Positions 1 to 9,063 of a stretch of 64,000 nucleotides of DNA are shown piece by piece (within the stretch, counting starts at the first letter, position 1; each line of letters begins with the position of its first letter). The position numbers and the translations under genes were made by a program. This stretch comes from Achromobacter pestifer (lineage in GTDB: Bacteria > Pseudomonadota > Gammaproteobacteria > Burkholderiales > Burkholderiaceae_B). Under the pieces are notes generated by a model. It did not search any database and was not told where the DNA came from. It was given only the letters and a program-made list of their open reading frames with translations. Location of the stretch: positions 1,178,001-1,242,000 of the forward strand of contig NZ_CP053985.1 in NCBI RefSeq assembly GCF_013267355.1, given 5' to 3'.

Positions 1-1
1 C

Positions 2-193
2 CCGGCGCTGGCCAACGCCGCCTTCGAGCGCTTCGTGCGCGGTCCGAACCCGCGCGCGCCCGGCGCCGGCCTCGGCCTGTCCATCATCAAGCGCGTGGTC
101 GACATCCATCAGGGCCGCCTGGTCCTGAGCAACCGCGTGGGCGGCGGCCTGGACGCCGTGGTCACGCTGCCGGCCCGCCCCCATGAAGCTTGA
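2..193 (+). CDS. Sensor histidine kinase, C-terminal end (partial)
   Basis: The open frame enters from the left edge and stops with TGA at 191-193. The visible 63 residues carry a typical HATPase end: a phenylalanine box (AAFERFVRG), then the G2 glycine motif GAGLGLSI, then a closing beta hairpin (RLVLSNRVGGGLDAVVTL). This is the ATP-binding domain of a two-component sensor kinase, probably membrane-bound in the full protein. The next gene begins 11 bases before its stop, so kinase and binding protein are probably translated together. A response-regulator gene would be expected upstream, outside the window. Confidence 0.85.
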   Translation, partial: PALANAAFERFVRGPNPRAPGAGLGLSIIKRVVDIHQGRLVLSNRVGGGLDAVVTLPARPHEA

Positions 194-1268
194 TTTCCTG
201 AACCCCCTGCGCCTGCTGGCGGCGCTGGCCGTCCTGCTGCCACTGGCTGCTGGCCATGCCGCGGAAACCAGCGCCGCAGGCCTGGCGCTGGGTCCGGCCG
301 ACAGCAGGAACGTGCTGGTCGTGCACGCCTCCAACAGCGTGCAGGTGTTCCGCGGCGTGCTGGAAGACTTCAGCAGCCTGAATCCCGGCCTGCGCCTGGA
401 GTACACCGAACTCTCCACGCAGGAGCTGTATGCCGAAACCGTCTCCCGCGCCGCGCAGGCGCCGGCCTCCAGATCGGGCCCCGACATCGTCATCAGCAGC
501 GCCATGGACCTGCAGACCAAGCTGGTCAACGACGGCTACGCGCAGCCTCACGTTTCACCCGAGACCCGCGCCCTGCCAGCCTGGGCCAACTGGCGCGACG
601 AGGTCTTCAGCATCGGCACCGATCCCATCGTCATGGTCTACAACACCAGCAAGCTCGCCCCCGCGCGGGCGCCGCGCACCCGGCGCGAGCTGCTGTCCTT
701 GCTGCAGGCGCCGGACCAACCCCTGGCTGGCGCCATCTCCACCTACGACGTCGAGGGCAGCGGTATCGGCTACCTGGCAGCCACGCAGGACACGCGCCTG
801 GACAGCATGGCCGGCGCACTGCTGGCCGAGCTGGGCCGCAACCGCGTCGCCGTCCACGCGTCCACGGAAGACGCGTTGGACAAGCTCGAACGTGGCGAGA
901 TCACGCTGGCCTACAACCTGCTGGAGTCCTATACCCGCCACCGCATCGACCAGGGCGCGCCGCTGGCCATCGTGTATCCGCAGGACTACACGCTGATGCT
1001 GTCGCGCTCCGCCATCATCCCCAGGCTGGCGCCGCGCGGGGATCTGGGCGCGATGTTCCTGGACTACTTGCTGTCTGCGCGGGGTCAGGAAATGGTCGCG
1101 CGGCAGTCCGGCATGCGGCCGATAAGCGCCTCGGTCAACCCGGAAGCCGGTGTCCGGCCGGTGGGACTGGGCGTGGGGTTGCTGGTTTATCTGGATCCGC
1201 TCAAGAAGCGGCATTTCCTGGATCTGTGGCGCGCGGCCGTTCATCCGCCGGGCGCCGCCGCTCCCTGA
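183..1268 (+). CDS. Periplasmic substrate-binding protein (Fe3+/2-aminoethylphosphonate ABC type)
   Basis: 361 residues with a signal peptide ending near residue 27 (LAAGHAAE). The rest resembles family-1 ABC extracellular binding proteins of the ferric-ion/polyamine type: an early LVVHASNSVQVF strand, then a PDIVISSAMDLQ segment, and a hinge region with IVMVYNTSKLAP. No permease or ATPase gene follows. Together with the 11-base overlap with a sensor kinase gene this suggests a periplasmic sensing partner for the kinase rather than a transporter component, as seen in other TctE-like loci. The ligand cannot be told from sequence. Start: ATG at 183, which gives a good signal peptide. Confidence 0.8.
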   Translation: MKLDFLNPLRLLAALAVLLPLAAGHAAETSAAGLALGPADSRNVLVVHASNSVQVFRGVLEDFSSLNPGLRLEYTELSTQELYAETVSRAAQAPASRSGPDIVISSAMDLQTKLVNDGYAQPHVSPETRALPAWANWRDEVFSIGTDPIVMVYNTSKLAPARAPRTRRELLSLLQAPDQPLAGAISTYDVEGSGIGYLAATQDTRLDSMAGALLAELGRNRVAVHASTEDALDKLERGEITLAYNLLESYTRHRIDQGAPLAIVYPQDYTLMLSRSAIIPRLAPRGDLGAMFLDYLLSARGQEMVARQSGMRPISASVNPEAGVRPVGLGVGLLVYLDPLKKRHFLDLWRAAVHPPGAAAP

Positions 1269-1564
1269 CCCCACGCTTGCGCGCGTGCTGGTGGAAATAC
1301 ACCGGTGCCTATGCACCAGATCAAGATCACGACTCGGCCCGCTACCGATCCGCCCTCAGGATTTTCATCTTTCCGGCAGATTTGCGAGGATAATTTCCGA
1401 TTGAGTCCCCGGCAGCCGACAGGCTTGCGCGCGGGCCACGCCGCCCCGGCCGCGCCGACACTCCGCAGCCGCGCGCCGCTCCCCCGCCAAGAAGGGAGCC
1501 ACCTACAACAATCTGTGACACGTAGCAGCGCTTGCGTTTGAACCAGAGTTGGAGGCACAAGAAA

Positions 1565-2650
1565 ATGGCCCAACACCAGATTGCCGTCCGGCGCGCGGTC
1601 GAAGCCCTGAACCACCTGACGGACCCCGATCCTCCCTGGCATGACATCCTGCGGACCGCGCGCGACATGGTGGGCGCCGACAGCGGCGCGCTCATCGTCT
1701 TCGACGCCCGGCACAAGCTGCTGAACCTGTTTTCCATCGGCTTTTCCGAAGCCTGCGCCGCGGAGTACCAGGACCATTACTACAGCTGCGACATCCTGGA
1801 ACGCGACTCGCGCCAGGCGCCTGCCGGCACCTGGCTGGACACCGCCCGCATGTATGACAGTTCACAGTTGCAGCGCAACGAGTTCTATGCGGACTTCATG
1901 CTCAAGCACCGCATGGCGCAGATCCTGTCGCTGGTCATCGAATCGAGCGCGGCGCTGCACGCCGCCATCGGCTTTCAGCGTTCGACCGTGGACAGCAAGG
2001 CCAGCGACCGCCTGAAATCGGGCGACTTCGCCCAGTACTTCCGACTGCTTCAAAGCCAGCTGGCGCAACGCGAGAAGGCGCTCGCCATCGGATGGACAAC
2101 CATCGAGAGCGCGCTTTCCGATGTCGGCGAAGCCGTCCTGCTGGTCAGCAAGGACGGGAGCATCGACAAGATATCCGCACTCGCCATGCGCTACTTGAAC
2201 GACGGCCACGGATGGAGCGTGCGCTGCGGCCGGCTGCGTCATCCCGACAGCAAGATACAGGCGCTGTTCGACTCCTATTGCCAGGCAGTCGCGCGCGACG
2301 GAAAACTGCGCTCCCTGGCCGCGGCCGCGGGCTGGGGCGAACTGTACTGGATCGATATCGGCGCGGCCCCCCAGGCGCTGAACCTGATAGGCAGCCCCAT
2401 GCTGCTGGTGCGCATGCGGCGCAAGAGCGCCTTCGCCCAGCCCGACATCGACAGGCTTGCCGCCGTCTTCGCCATCACCCATGCAGAGGCCGCGGTCCTG
2501 GCCGGACTGGCCACGGGCCATAGCGTGGAAGAAATCTCCACCTTGCGAAAATCCTCGGTGCTGACCGTACGCAAGCAGGTCGCGTCCCTGCTCAACAAAA
2601 TGGAATGCAGCCGCCAATCCGAACTGGTCAGACTAGCCTCATTGTTGTAA
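1565..2650 (+). CDS. LuxR-type helix-turn-helix transcriptional regulator
   Basis: 361 residues. The last ~60 residues form a GerE/LuxR DNA-binding domain (ITHAEAAVLAGLATGHSVEE followed by a recognition helix with LTVRKQVASLLNKM). The N-terminal ~200 residues look like a GAF/PAS-like sensory region, but no acyl-homoserine-lactone signature is evident. ATG 1565 was chosen over TTG 1532 because GGAGG lies nine bases before it. The gene stands alone; a palindrome at 2704-2719 just downstream could be its own or the next gene's operator (inference). Target genes are unknown. Confidence 0.8.
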   Translation: MAQHQIAVRRAVEALNHLTDPDPPWHDILRTARDMVGADSGALIVFDARHKLLNLFSIGFSEACAAEYQDHYYSCDILERDSRQAPAGTWLDTARMYDSSQLQRNEFYADFMLKHRMAQILSLVIESSAALHAAIGFQRSTVDSKASDRLKSGDFAQYFRLLQSQLAQREKALAIGWTTIESALSDVGEAVLLVSKDGSIDKISALAMRYLNDGHGWSVRCGRLRHPDSKIQALFDSYCQAVARDGKLRSLAAAAGWGELYWIDIGAAPQALNLIGSPMLLVRMRRKSAFAQPDIDRLAAVFAITHAEAAVLAGLATGHSVEEISTLRKSSVLTVRKQVASLLNKMECSRQSELVRLASLL

Positions 2651-2982
2651 CCGCCCCCCTGCTCGCCCATCGATCGCACCCATCCTTCAACGCCGATTCG
2701 GCGTACTCAATTTTGAGTATGTGGTGCCTACCCCGGGCGTCCTACGATGGGCGCGAAGGCATGAGATCCCGACAGAGCATTACACCCGGGTCGTAAGCCC
2801 GACGCGCCAGGCCCCGCTTGCGGCCGCGGCGCGCATCGCTCCAAGCAAGGCTGGCCTGTCCAAAAAAAACACGAATGCGCCATTCCGGTTCCGCAGCTGT
2901 CCTTGCCCCAGGCGCCATTGCGCCACGCTCCAAGGACACCGGCCCCCAATGCTGCGATCACACACGTATCAAGGAGCACCTC
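2651..2982. other. Intergenic region with a palindrome
   Basis: This 332-base stretch between the LuxR-type gene and the small secreted protein holds no credible gene. It contains the palindrome at 2704-2719 and, at its end, an AAGGAG ribosome binding site (2971-2976) for the next gene. The open frames crossing it are only upstream extensions without start signals. Confidence 0.6.
2704..2719. promoter_or_regulatory. Palindrome TACTCAA-TT-TTGAGTA, possible operator
   Basis: Seven-base perfect arms around a two-base centre, 54 bases after the stop of a LuxR-type regulator and about 265 bases before a secreted-protein gene. LuxR/GerE regulators commonly bind dyads of this size, so an operator is plausible but not shown. 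There is no T-run after it, so it is not an intrinsic terminator. Confidence 0.4.
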
Positions 2983-3303
2983 ATGAAGACAGCCCTTTTA
3001 CTCCGCGCCGCCCTCCCCGCCGCCATCGCCGCCGCCGCGCTGCTGGCCGGCCCGGCCGCCGCGCAAATGTCCGCCGCCCCGACCACCGCGGCTCCCCCGT
3101 CCGACGTCCAGCTCAGCCGCGACCAGGTCGAACGCGACCTGGCCGCCTGGAAACAATCCGGCGTTGAAAGGAACTGGGACAGCGACAACACCCCGGACAT
3201 CAACAGTCCCGAGTATGTCGCCGCCTACAGGAAGTACGTGGACACGGTAAGGCCGGCCAACGCGCCGCAGATGCAGCAGTCGCAGGGCCAGAGCAAGTGG
3301 TGA
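2983..3303 (+). CDS. Small secreted protein, DUF4148-like
   Basis: 106 residues with an alanine-rich signal peptide cleaved near AAAQ (about residue 29). The mature part is short and hydrophilic: LSRDQVERDLAAWKQSGV, then an acidic stretch (DSDNTPDINSPEY), ending in a glutamine-rich tail. The pattern of an exported peptide with an SRDQV-type helix recalls DUF4148 proteins, which are common and uncharacterised in Bordetella and Burkholderia; this assignment is weak. Start ATG 2983 is set by AAGGAG at 2971-2976. It converges with the AraC-type gene, seven bases away. Function unknown. Confidence 0.7.
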   Translation: MKTALLLRAALPAAIAAAALLAGPAAAQMSAAPTTAAPPSDVQLSRDQVERDLAAWKQSGVERNWDSDNTPDINSPEYVAAYRKYVDTVRPANAPQMQQSQGQSKW

Positions 3304-3310
3304 TGCGCTG

Positions 3311-4276
3311 CTATGTTGCCCTCGAGGGCGCACCGCCGCGCTCGCTGCCGGGCGAGCGGCCATAGTGCGCGCGGTACGCCCGATTGAACGTAGAGACTTC
3401 CTCGAATCCCCAGCTGGCGGCGATGTCCGCGATGGAGCGGCCAGGCTGGGTTTCGATGGCCTGGCGGCACTTTTCCAACCGGCGCTGCCGCACGTGCGCG
3501 CTGAAACTCAAACCATGCTCGGCGAGTATCTTGAACAAATAGCTGCGCGAAATGCCGAGTTCGTCGCTGGCCGAGGCCGGCGTCAGGCCGCGGTCCGCCA
3601 GACGGCGCTGCACCAGCGCCAGAATGCGGTCCAGGACCTCGTGCCGCAGCCGCTGCGCCACCTGCGCTTCGGCGTCCGCCCCTTCGAGCTGGGTACGCGA
3701 AAGCAGTTCACTGCAATGCCTGACCATCAGCGCCTGCACCTGCTGCAATTCGTGCGCCGGCAATTCGCTGACCAGGCGCATATAGCTGGCCAGCACCCGC
3801 CCCGCCCCTGAACCGCCGTCCAGCACCGGCGTGGCCAGCCGCCCGCGCCGGCCCAATTGCGGCCGCAGCAGCCCTTCCGGGATTTCTATGCAGAACATGC
3901 GGAAATCGGTGCGAAAGTCGACTTCCCAGGGCGAGGCGCAATCCACCACATAGACGTCGCCGGCGCGCGCGCGCATGGCGCTTGCGCCCTGCGAGACCAG
4001 GGCCTCGCCAGTACACAACAGGTTGGCGAAAAAAGGGGATTGCGTACGGGCCGAGAGACCGGCTTCGGACAACCTGACCACGTGCGACTGCGCCGTGATG
4101 GTGGAACCGTGCAGGTCCGGCAGCAGCAGGCCGTCGATCTGGCCGCGGAAACTGCGCGCGGCATCGCGCTCGGGTTCGAGCGGCACATAGGCATCGCAGA
4201 TCGCATCGCGCCAATACGCGAACTGGTCCTGTGGCGCTATGACATCGGTGGTGTGGTGGTAGGCCTGCGCGCTCAT
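3311..4276 (-). CDS. AraC-family transcriptional regulator
   Basis: About 321 residues from ATG 4276; a GTG at 4339 would add 21 residues without a clear ribosome binding site. The N-terminal two-thirds match the AraC-binding-like domain (QDQFAYWRDAIC near the start). The C-terminal ~100 residues hold the two helix-turn-helix motifs: SASDELGISRSYLFKILAEH and SIADIAASWGFEEVSTFNRA, followed by the conserved YGRSP end. It is divergent from the dioxygenase/CoA-ligase/transporter operon that begins at 4444, so it probably controls that operon in response to its substrate or a breakdown product (inference). Confidence 0.88.
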   Translation of the reverse strand: MSAQAYHHTTDVIAPQDQFAYWRDAICDAYVPLEPERDAARSFRGQIDGLLLPDLHGSTITAQSHVVRLSEAGLSARTQSPFFANLLCTGEALVSQGASAMRARAGDVYVVDCASPWEVDFRTDFRMFCIEIPEGLLRPQLGRRGRLATPVLDGGSGAGRVLASYMRLVSELPAHELQQVQALMVRHCSELLSRTQLEGADAEAQVAQRLRHEVLDRILALVQRRLADRGLTPASASDELGISRSYLFKILAEHGLSFSAHVRQRRLEKCRQAIETQPGRSIADIAASWGFEEVSTFNRAYRAHYGRSPGSERGGAPSRAT

Positions 4277-4443
4277 CTTGAGTACCGGATCATGCCGACG
4301 GGGGCCGCCATCTTCTAGGGGATGGACGCTTTGCGCCACTGCCGTGGACGCTACGCGCTGGCAGGGCGAAGACTACCGGCCGATTATACGCACAGACCTA
4401 TAGCGCCGGACGCTGATCCAGGCCCCCCATCAGGAGACAAAAG

Positions 4444-5292
4444 ATGTCCACGCCCGAACCGCTCGACGAGCGGATCGCAGCCTTTGAACGCGACGGCTTC
4501 GTGGTGCTGCCCGGCATCATCCCGCCCGAGCAGGTCAGCCAGCTGCAGGAAGCGCTGATCCGGATCGAGGCCGAACACAACCTCGGCTACGCCCAGACCT
4601 CGTTCGAAGGCCGTAAAACGGTGCGCATCAACAACCTGCTGGTCTACGATCCGCGCTTCTGGGACGTGCCGCTGCAAGCCGAGGTGCTGGCCCTGGCCGA
4701 ACGCCTGCTGGACCGCGAGCTGCTGCTGTCCTCGCTGTGCTCGCTGACGCTGGCGCCGGGGCAAGGCGCCCAGCCCCTGCACGAAGACACTCAACAGTTG
4801 GCCCTGCCGCGGCCGCGCCCGCCGCTGGCGGTCAACGCCATCTGGGCGCTGAGCGATTTCACTACTGAGAACGGCGCCACCCATATCGTGCCCGGCAGCC
4901 ACCGCTACGATTCCTCGCCGTCCTACGGCGCCCAGGACATCGAAACCGTGCAGACCACCATGAAGGCCGGCAGCGTCATGCTGTTCGACAGCGCGCTATG
5001 GCACAAGGGCGGCGCCAACAACAGCAATGCCCGCCGCTACGCGCTGTCGTGCTACTACTGCGCCGGCTGGATGCGCCAACAGGAAAACCTGCAGCTCGGC
5101 ATTCCGGCCGACGTGGCGCGGCGCTTTCCGCGCCGCCTGCAGGAGTTGTGCGGCTACAGCATCTACAAGGGGCAGTACGGCCATATCGACAACGCCGACC
5201 CCATCACCTTGCTGGGCGGCGCAGGCCGGCCCACGGTATGGCAGGCCAGCGACGCCAAGGCCGCCCGCAAGGCCGCCGAGCGCAAGGCATGA
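4444..5292 (+). CDS. Phytanoyl-CoA dioxygenase family protein 1
   Basis: 282 residues. Predicted Fe(II)/2-oxoglutarate-dependent oxygenase. Visible iron ligands are H113-x-D115 (LHED) and a distal His187 (ALWHKGG); Arg197/198 (NARRYAL) is well placed to hold 2-oxoglutarate. The family motif ENGATHIVPGSH lies at 142-153. It overlaps the CoA-ligase gene by four bases (ATGA), and AGGAGA precedes its ATG. Such enzymes hydroxylate or demethylate many small molecules, not only phytanoyl-CoA; the partner genes suggest a catabolic substrate brought in by the Liv-type importer. It shares family motifs but little other similarity with the second copy at 6856. Confidence 0.88.
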   Translation: MSTPEPLDERIAAFERDGFVVLPGIIPPEQVSQLQEALIRIEAEHNLGYAQTSFEGRKTVRINNLLVYDPRFWDVPLQAEVLALAERLLDRELLLSSLCSLTLAPGQGAQPLHEDTQQLALPRPRPPLAVNAIWALSDFTTENGATHIVPGSHRYDSSPSYGAQDIETVQTTMKAGSVMLFDSALWHKGGANNSNARRYALSCYYCAGWMRQQENLQLGIPADVARRFPRRLQELCGYSIYKGQYGHIDNADPITLLGGAGRPTVWQASDAKAARKAAERKA

Positions 5293-6833
5293 ACGCCCCC
5301 GCCCTGCCCGCGGTCCCGGACTCGGTGATCCACCTGCTGCGCGACGCCGCCCGCGAGACGCCCGATCTTCCCGCCCTGTCCTTCGAGGGCGCGCGGCTGA
5401 ACTATGCGCAATACGCCGGCCTGGCCGGGGCTTTGGCGCGCCGCCTGGGCGAGCGCGTCCGGCCCGGCGACCGGGTGGCCCTGCTGATGCAGAACTCGCT
5501 GGACCTGGCCGTCGCCACCTTTGCGGTGCACGCGTTGCGCGCGCAGGCCGTGCCGCTCAACCCCGGCTACCGCGAACGCGAGCTGGCCTACATGCTGGAA
5601 GACGCCGCGCCCCGCATGCTGCTGCATGACGACAGCGTGACGCTGGACCTGGCCGCCCTGTGCCCCGGCCTGGACGCCGGCGCCATACTCAGCACCGGCG
5701 ACGGCGCCGGCCTGCTGGAGATGCTGCCGCAGGCCTGCGCCCTGCCGGAAGACCTGCCCCGGCACGAGGACCTGGCCACACTGCAATACACCGGCGGCAC
5801 TACCGGACGCCCCAAGGGCGTGAACATCCTGCACCGGCAGATCGCCTACAACATCGCACAGCGCGAAGCCTGGCTGCCGACCCGGCGCGAGGCCGAAGTG
5901 GTGCTCTGCGTGATGCCGCTGTTCCATGTATCGGCCGTCTCGATGTCGCTCTACCTGAGCCTGCACGCCCGGGGCGAACTGGTGGTGATGCGGCGTTTCG
6001 ACGCCACGCGCACGATAGAGGCCATCGCCGCCCATCGCGTCACGCTGCTGCCGGGCGCGCCGGCGGTCTTCCACGACCTGCTGCTGAGCCCGGCCCTGAG
6101 CCTGGAACACCTGTCCAGCCTGCGCGCCTGTTTCTCCGGCGCGGCGCCGCTGCCGCGCGAAACCCTGGCGCGCTTCGAACAGCGCGCCGGCTGCCCCATC
6201 TACGAAGGCTATGGCATGAGCGAAGCCGGGCCTTGCCTGGCGTTCAACCCCATGCACCGCCCGCGCAAACCCGGTTCGGTTGGCCTGCCCGTGCCGGGCG
6301 GCGAGTTGCAGGTGGTGGACCTCGATCACGGCGCGCGGCCCCTGCCGCCCGGCCAGCCCGGCGAGATCCGCGTGCGCGGTCCGCACGTGATGGCAGGCTA
6401 CCGCCAGCCCGCCGCGGATGCCGCACAGCCCCTGAGCCAGGGCTGGTTCCATACCGGCGATGTCGCGTTCCTGGATGACGAAGGCTATCTCCACCTGCAA
6501 GGCAGGCGGCACGACTGCATCAATGTGGGCGGCTTCAAGGTCTATCCGCTGGAAGTGGAGCAGGTGCTGTTGTCGCGCCCCGAGGTCGGCGAAGCCGCCG
6601 CCTTCGGCGTGGCCGACGAGCGGCTGGGACAGGTGGTCCACGCCTGGGTCACGCCCGCGCCGGGCCAGAGCCTGGACACGGCCGCCCTGCGGGCCCACTG
6701 CGCCGCCCACCTGGCCGGCTACAAGGTGCCGCGCCGCATCGGCGCGGCGCAAGCCCTGCCGCGCACCAGCATAGGCAAGCTCGCACGCGGCACGCTGGCC
6801 CCCGTGGCCGAGCCCGGTCCTATTTCGCAGTGA
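5289..6833 (+). CDS. AMP-dependent acyl-CoA synthetase (class I adenylate-forming)
   Basis: 514 residues. Activates a carboxylic acid as acyl-AMP and transfers it to CoA. Motifs in order: phosphate-binding YTGGTTGRPKG (167-177), YEGYGMSEAGP (305-315), HTGD (388-391), hinge region GRRHDCINVGGFK (405-417) and the catalytic lysine K497 in PRTSIGK. It is the size of long/medium-chain or aromatic acid ligases; the substrate is not readable. ATG 5289 overlaps the stop of the first dioxygenase, so the two are translationally coupled. The second dioxygenase follows 22 bases later. Confidence 0.9.
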   Translation: MNAPALPAVPDSVIHLLRDAARETPDLPALSFEGARLNYAQYAGLAGALARRLGERVRPGDRVALLMQNSLDLAVATFAVHALRAQAVPLNPGYRERELAYMLEDAAPRMLLHDDSVTLDLAALCPGLDAGAILSTGDGAGLLEMLPQACALPEDLPRHEDLATLQYTGGTTGRPKGVNILHRQIAYNIAQREAWLPTRREAEVVLCVMPLFHVSAVSMSLYLSLHARGELVVMRRFDATRTIEAIAAHRVTLLPGAPAVFHDLLLSPALSLEHLSSLRACFSGAAPLPRETLARFEQRAGCPIYEGYGMSEAGPCLAFNPMHRPRKPGSVGLPVPGGELQVVDLDHGARPLPPGQPGEIRVRGPHVMAGYRQPAADAAQPLSQGWFHTGDVAFLDDEGYLHLQGRRHDCINVGGFKVYPLEVEQVLLSRPEVGEAAAFGVADERLGQVVHAWVTPAPGQSLDTAALRAHCAAHLAGYKVPRRIGAAQALPRTSIGKLARGTLAPVAEPGPISQ

Positions 6834-6855
6834 CATTCAACACAAGGGGAGGAAC

Positions 6856-7785
6856 ATGAAGCAAATCGATCTGCAGGCGCTGCAACACCAGCTCGCCGAA
6901 GAAGGCTACGCCGTCATTGAAAACGTGCTGAACGCCGCACAACTGGAACAGGCGCGCGAACGCGTAGCCAACCTGATGGCCGCCGAACGCGCCGATCCGT
7001 TCCCGCTGGACGACGAACGGCACGAAGACGACGACGACATCCTGGCCTACTATAAGCGCCACTACACGGTGAGCGACATGGAAGCGCGGCGCATGGTGGC
7101 GCGCGTGCACCAGTACCGCCGCGACAACGAAAACACGCGCTGGCCGGTTCCCATCAACAAAGTGTCGAAGAACTTCCTGCACTTGCCCACCCTGTTCGAC
7201 GACGACAAGTCGCAACGCGTCTGGAACCTGCTGAACAAGGCGCCCGACATGATCCCGCTGATCGAGCACCCGGTGGTGCTGCCCATGGTGCGCAGCGTGA
7301 TGGGCCAGGACTGCAACCTGCACGACTTCCAGGCCACCAGCATCGGCCCCGGCACGGGCGGCGGCGCCTGGCACGTGGACGCGCCACTGGGCCAGATCGC
7401 CGAGCCGCTGCCGGAGTTTCCGCTCACGCTGCAGAACGTCTGGATGCTGGACGACTTCACCGCCGACAACGGCGCCACCCGCGTCATGCCGCGCAGCCAC
7501 AAGCTGCGCAAATCGCCGCCCTGGGGCAGCGGCCCGCTGGACGGCGAGGTCACGCTGACCGCGCCCGCCGGCTCGGTCGCCATCTGGCTGTCCAATACCT
7601 GGCACCGCTCCGGCCCGAACCATACCGGCCGCGAGCGCCGCGCCATACTCTGCAACTACAACGTGTCCTGGCTGCGCGGCTTCGCGGATTTCACCAGCAC
7701 GCTGCCCGCAGGCGTCGCGGCCACGCTGTCCAACGAGGCGCGCTACCTGCTGGGCTACGGCGCGCGCGCGCCGTTGACGCGCTGA
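6856..7785 (+). CDS. Phytanoyl-CoA dioxygenase family protein 2
   Basis: 309 residues. Iron ligands His173-x-Asp175 (AWHVDAP) and His250 (NTWHRSG) are intact, with Arg259-262 (GRERR) as likely 2-oxoglutarate binder and a DNGATRVMPRSH motif at 204-215. An acidic stretch (DDERHEDDDD) lies near residues 52-61. A strong ribosome binding site (GGGGAGGA) precedes ATG 6856. The following hydrolase starts two bases after the stop. Two different enzymes of the family in one operon suggest two successive oxidations, or two related substrates (inference). Confidence 0.88.
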   Translation: MKQIDLQALQHQLAEEGYAVIENVLNAAQLEQARERVANLMAAERADPFPLDDERHEDDDDILAYYKRHYTVSDMEARRMVARVHQYRRDNENTRWPVPINKVSKNFLHLPTLFDDDKSQRVWNLLNKAPDMIPLIEHPVVLPMVRSVMGQDCNLHDFQATSIGPGTGGGAWHVDAPLGQIAEPLPEFPLTLQNVWMLDDFTADNGATRVMPRSHKLRKSPPWGSGPLDGEVTLTAPAGSVAIWLSNTWHRSGPNHTGRERRAILCNYNVSWLRGFADFTSTLPAGVAATLSNEARYLLGYGARAPLTR

Positions 7786-7787
7786 CC

Positions 7788-9014
7788 ATGGCCGCCGCAA
7801 CCTCGCCCCAGGCGCGTGCAGCCGAAGCCCCGGCGATCCACGGCCACTGCGATCCCGCGTTCGAACCGGTGCGCGCGGCGTTCGCGCGCAACTTCCAGGA
7901 CCATGGCGAACTGGGCGCAGCCGTCGCCATCGAGGTCGACGGCTATCCGGTGGTCGACCTGTGGGCCGGCTGGGCCGACACGGAGCGCAGCCGGCCATGG
8001 GAACGCGACACCGTCTGTATCGTGTTCTCCAACACCAAGCCAGCCACGGCGCTCTGCGCCCACATGCTGGCCGAAGCCGGCGAACTGGACCTGGACGCGC
8101 CCGTCGCCCGCTACTGGCCTGGATACGCCGCGGCGGGCAAGGCGGGCACCACCCCGCGCATGCTGCTCAACCACAGCGCGGGCCTGCCCGCGCTGCGCGA
8201 GCCCTTGCCGGCGGACGCCGCCTTCGATTGGGAAGGCATGACCGGCCGGCTGGCCGCCGCCGCGCCCTTCTGGCCCCCGGGCGAACGCGTGGCCTACCAC
8301 GGCCTGACCTACGGCTGGCTGGTCGGCGAGCTGGTGCGCAGGCTGGGCGGCTGCATGCCCGGCGAGTTCTTCCGCCGCCACATCGCGCAACCGCTGGGCC
8401 TGGACTTCTGGATAGGCTTGCCACAAGCCGAGGAAGCGCGCGTCGCGCCCATCGTGCCGCCGCCTGCGCCGCAAGCGCCGTACAGCCCCTTCGAGCAATC
8501 GCTGAAGGACGAGCCCGACAGTCCCACGGCGCTGTACGCCAAGAACACAGGCGGCTGGCGCCCGTCGGGCTTCAACAGCCGCGCCGGCCACGCGGCCGGA
8601 CTGTGCGCGGCGGGCGGCATCGGCAATGCGCGCAGCCTGGCGCGCTTGTACGGCACGCTGGCGCTGGGTGGCGCGCGCGACGGCGTGCGCCTGCTGCGCG
8701 AAGACACGCTGGCCGCGGCCACCGCCCTGTCGGCTAGCACGGACGACGACGCCTGCCTGCGCGTGCCTGCGCGCTACGCCAGCGGCTTCATGCGCCAGAT
8801 GGACAACCGCGCACTGGGCCTGGACAGCGCTTGCTTCGGCGACCAAGCCTATGGCCACACGGGCGCCGGCGGTTCGCTGGCTTTCGCCTGGCCGCAGCGC
8901 CGGCTTTCCTTTGCCTACACCATGAACCGCATGGGCCGCACCGTGCTGCTCGACGAGCGCGCGCACCGCCTGGTACGCGCGACGCATGCCGCGATCGGCG
9001 CGCCGCCTGGTTGA
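7788..9014 (+). CDS. Serine hydrolase of the beta-lactamase/EstB family
   Basis: 408 residues. Class C beta-lactamase fold hydrolase: the S-x-x-K nucleophile motif is S81-N-T-K84, the tyrosine of the second motif is probably Y170 (AYHGLTYG), and the third motif is H357-T-G (GHTGAGGSL). No signal peptide is seen, so it should be cytoplasmic, as expected for an EstB-like esterase or amide hydrolase rather than a penicillin-binding enzyme. It lies two bases after the second dioxygenase, inside the catabolic operon, and may free the acid that the CoA ligase then activates (inference). Confidence 0.85.
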   Translation: MAAATSPQARAAEAPAIHGHCDPAFEPVRAAFARNFQDHGELGAAVAIEVDGYPVVDLWAGWADTERSRPWERDTVCIVFSNTKPATALCAHMLAEAGELDLDAPVARYWPGYAAAGKAGTTPRMLLNHSAGLPALREPLPADAAFDWEGMTGRLAAAAPFWPPGERVAYHGLTYGWLVGELVRRLGGCMPGEFFRRHIAQPLGLDFWIGLPQAEEARVAPIVPPPAPQAPYSPFEQSLKDEPDSPTALYAKNTGGWRPSGFNSRAGHAAGLCAAGGIGNARSLARLYGTLALGGARDGVRLLREDTLAAATALSASTDDDACLRVPARYASGFMRQMDNRALGLDSACFGDQAYGHTGAGGSLAFAWPQRRLSFAYTMNRMGRTVLLDERAHRLVRATHAAIGAPPG

Positions 9015-9063
9015 CGCCAGCGCGGCACACACAAACCACAAAAAACACTGGAGACAAATCCTC

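Noticed and set aside
5163..6836. Long minus-strand frame (557 codons) opposite the dioxygenase and CoA-ligase genes
   Set aside because: High GC makes long antisense frames. The protein has no family motifs, while the opposite strand has complete catalytic motifs.
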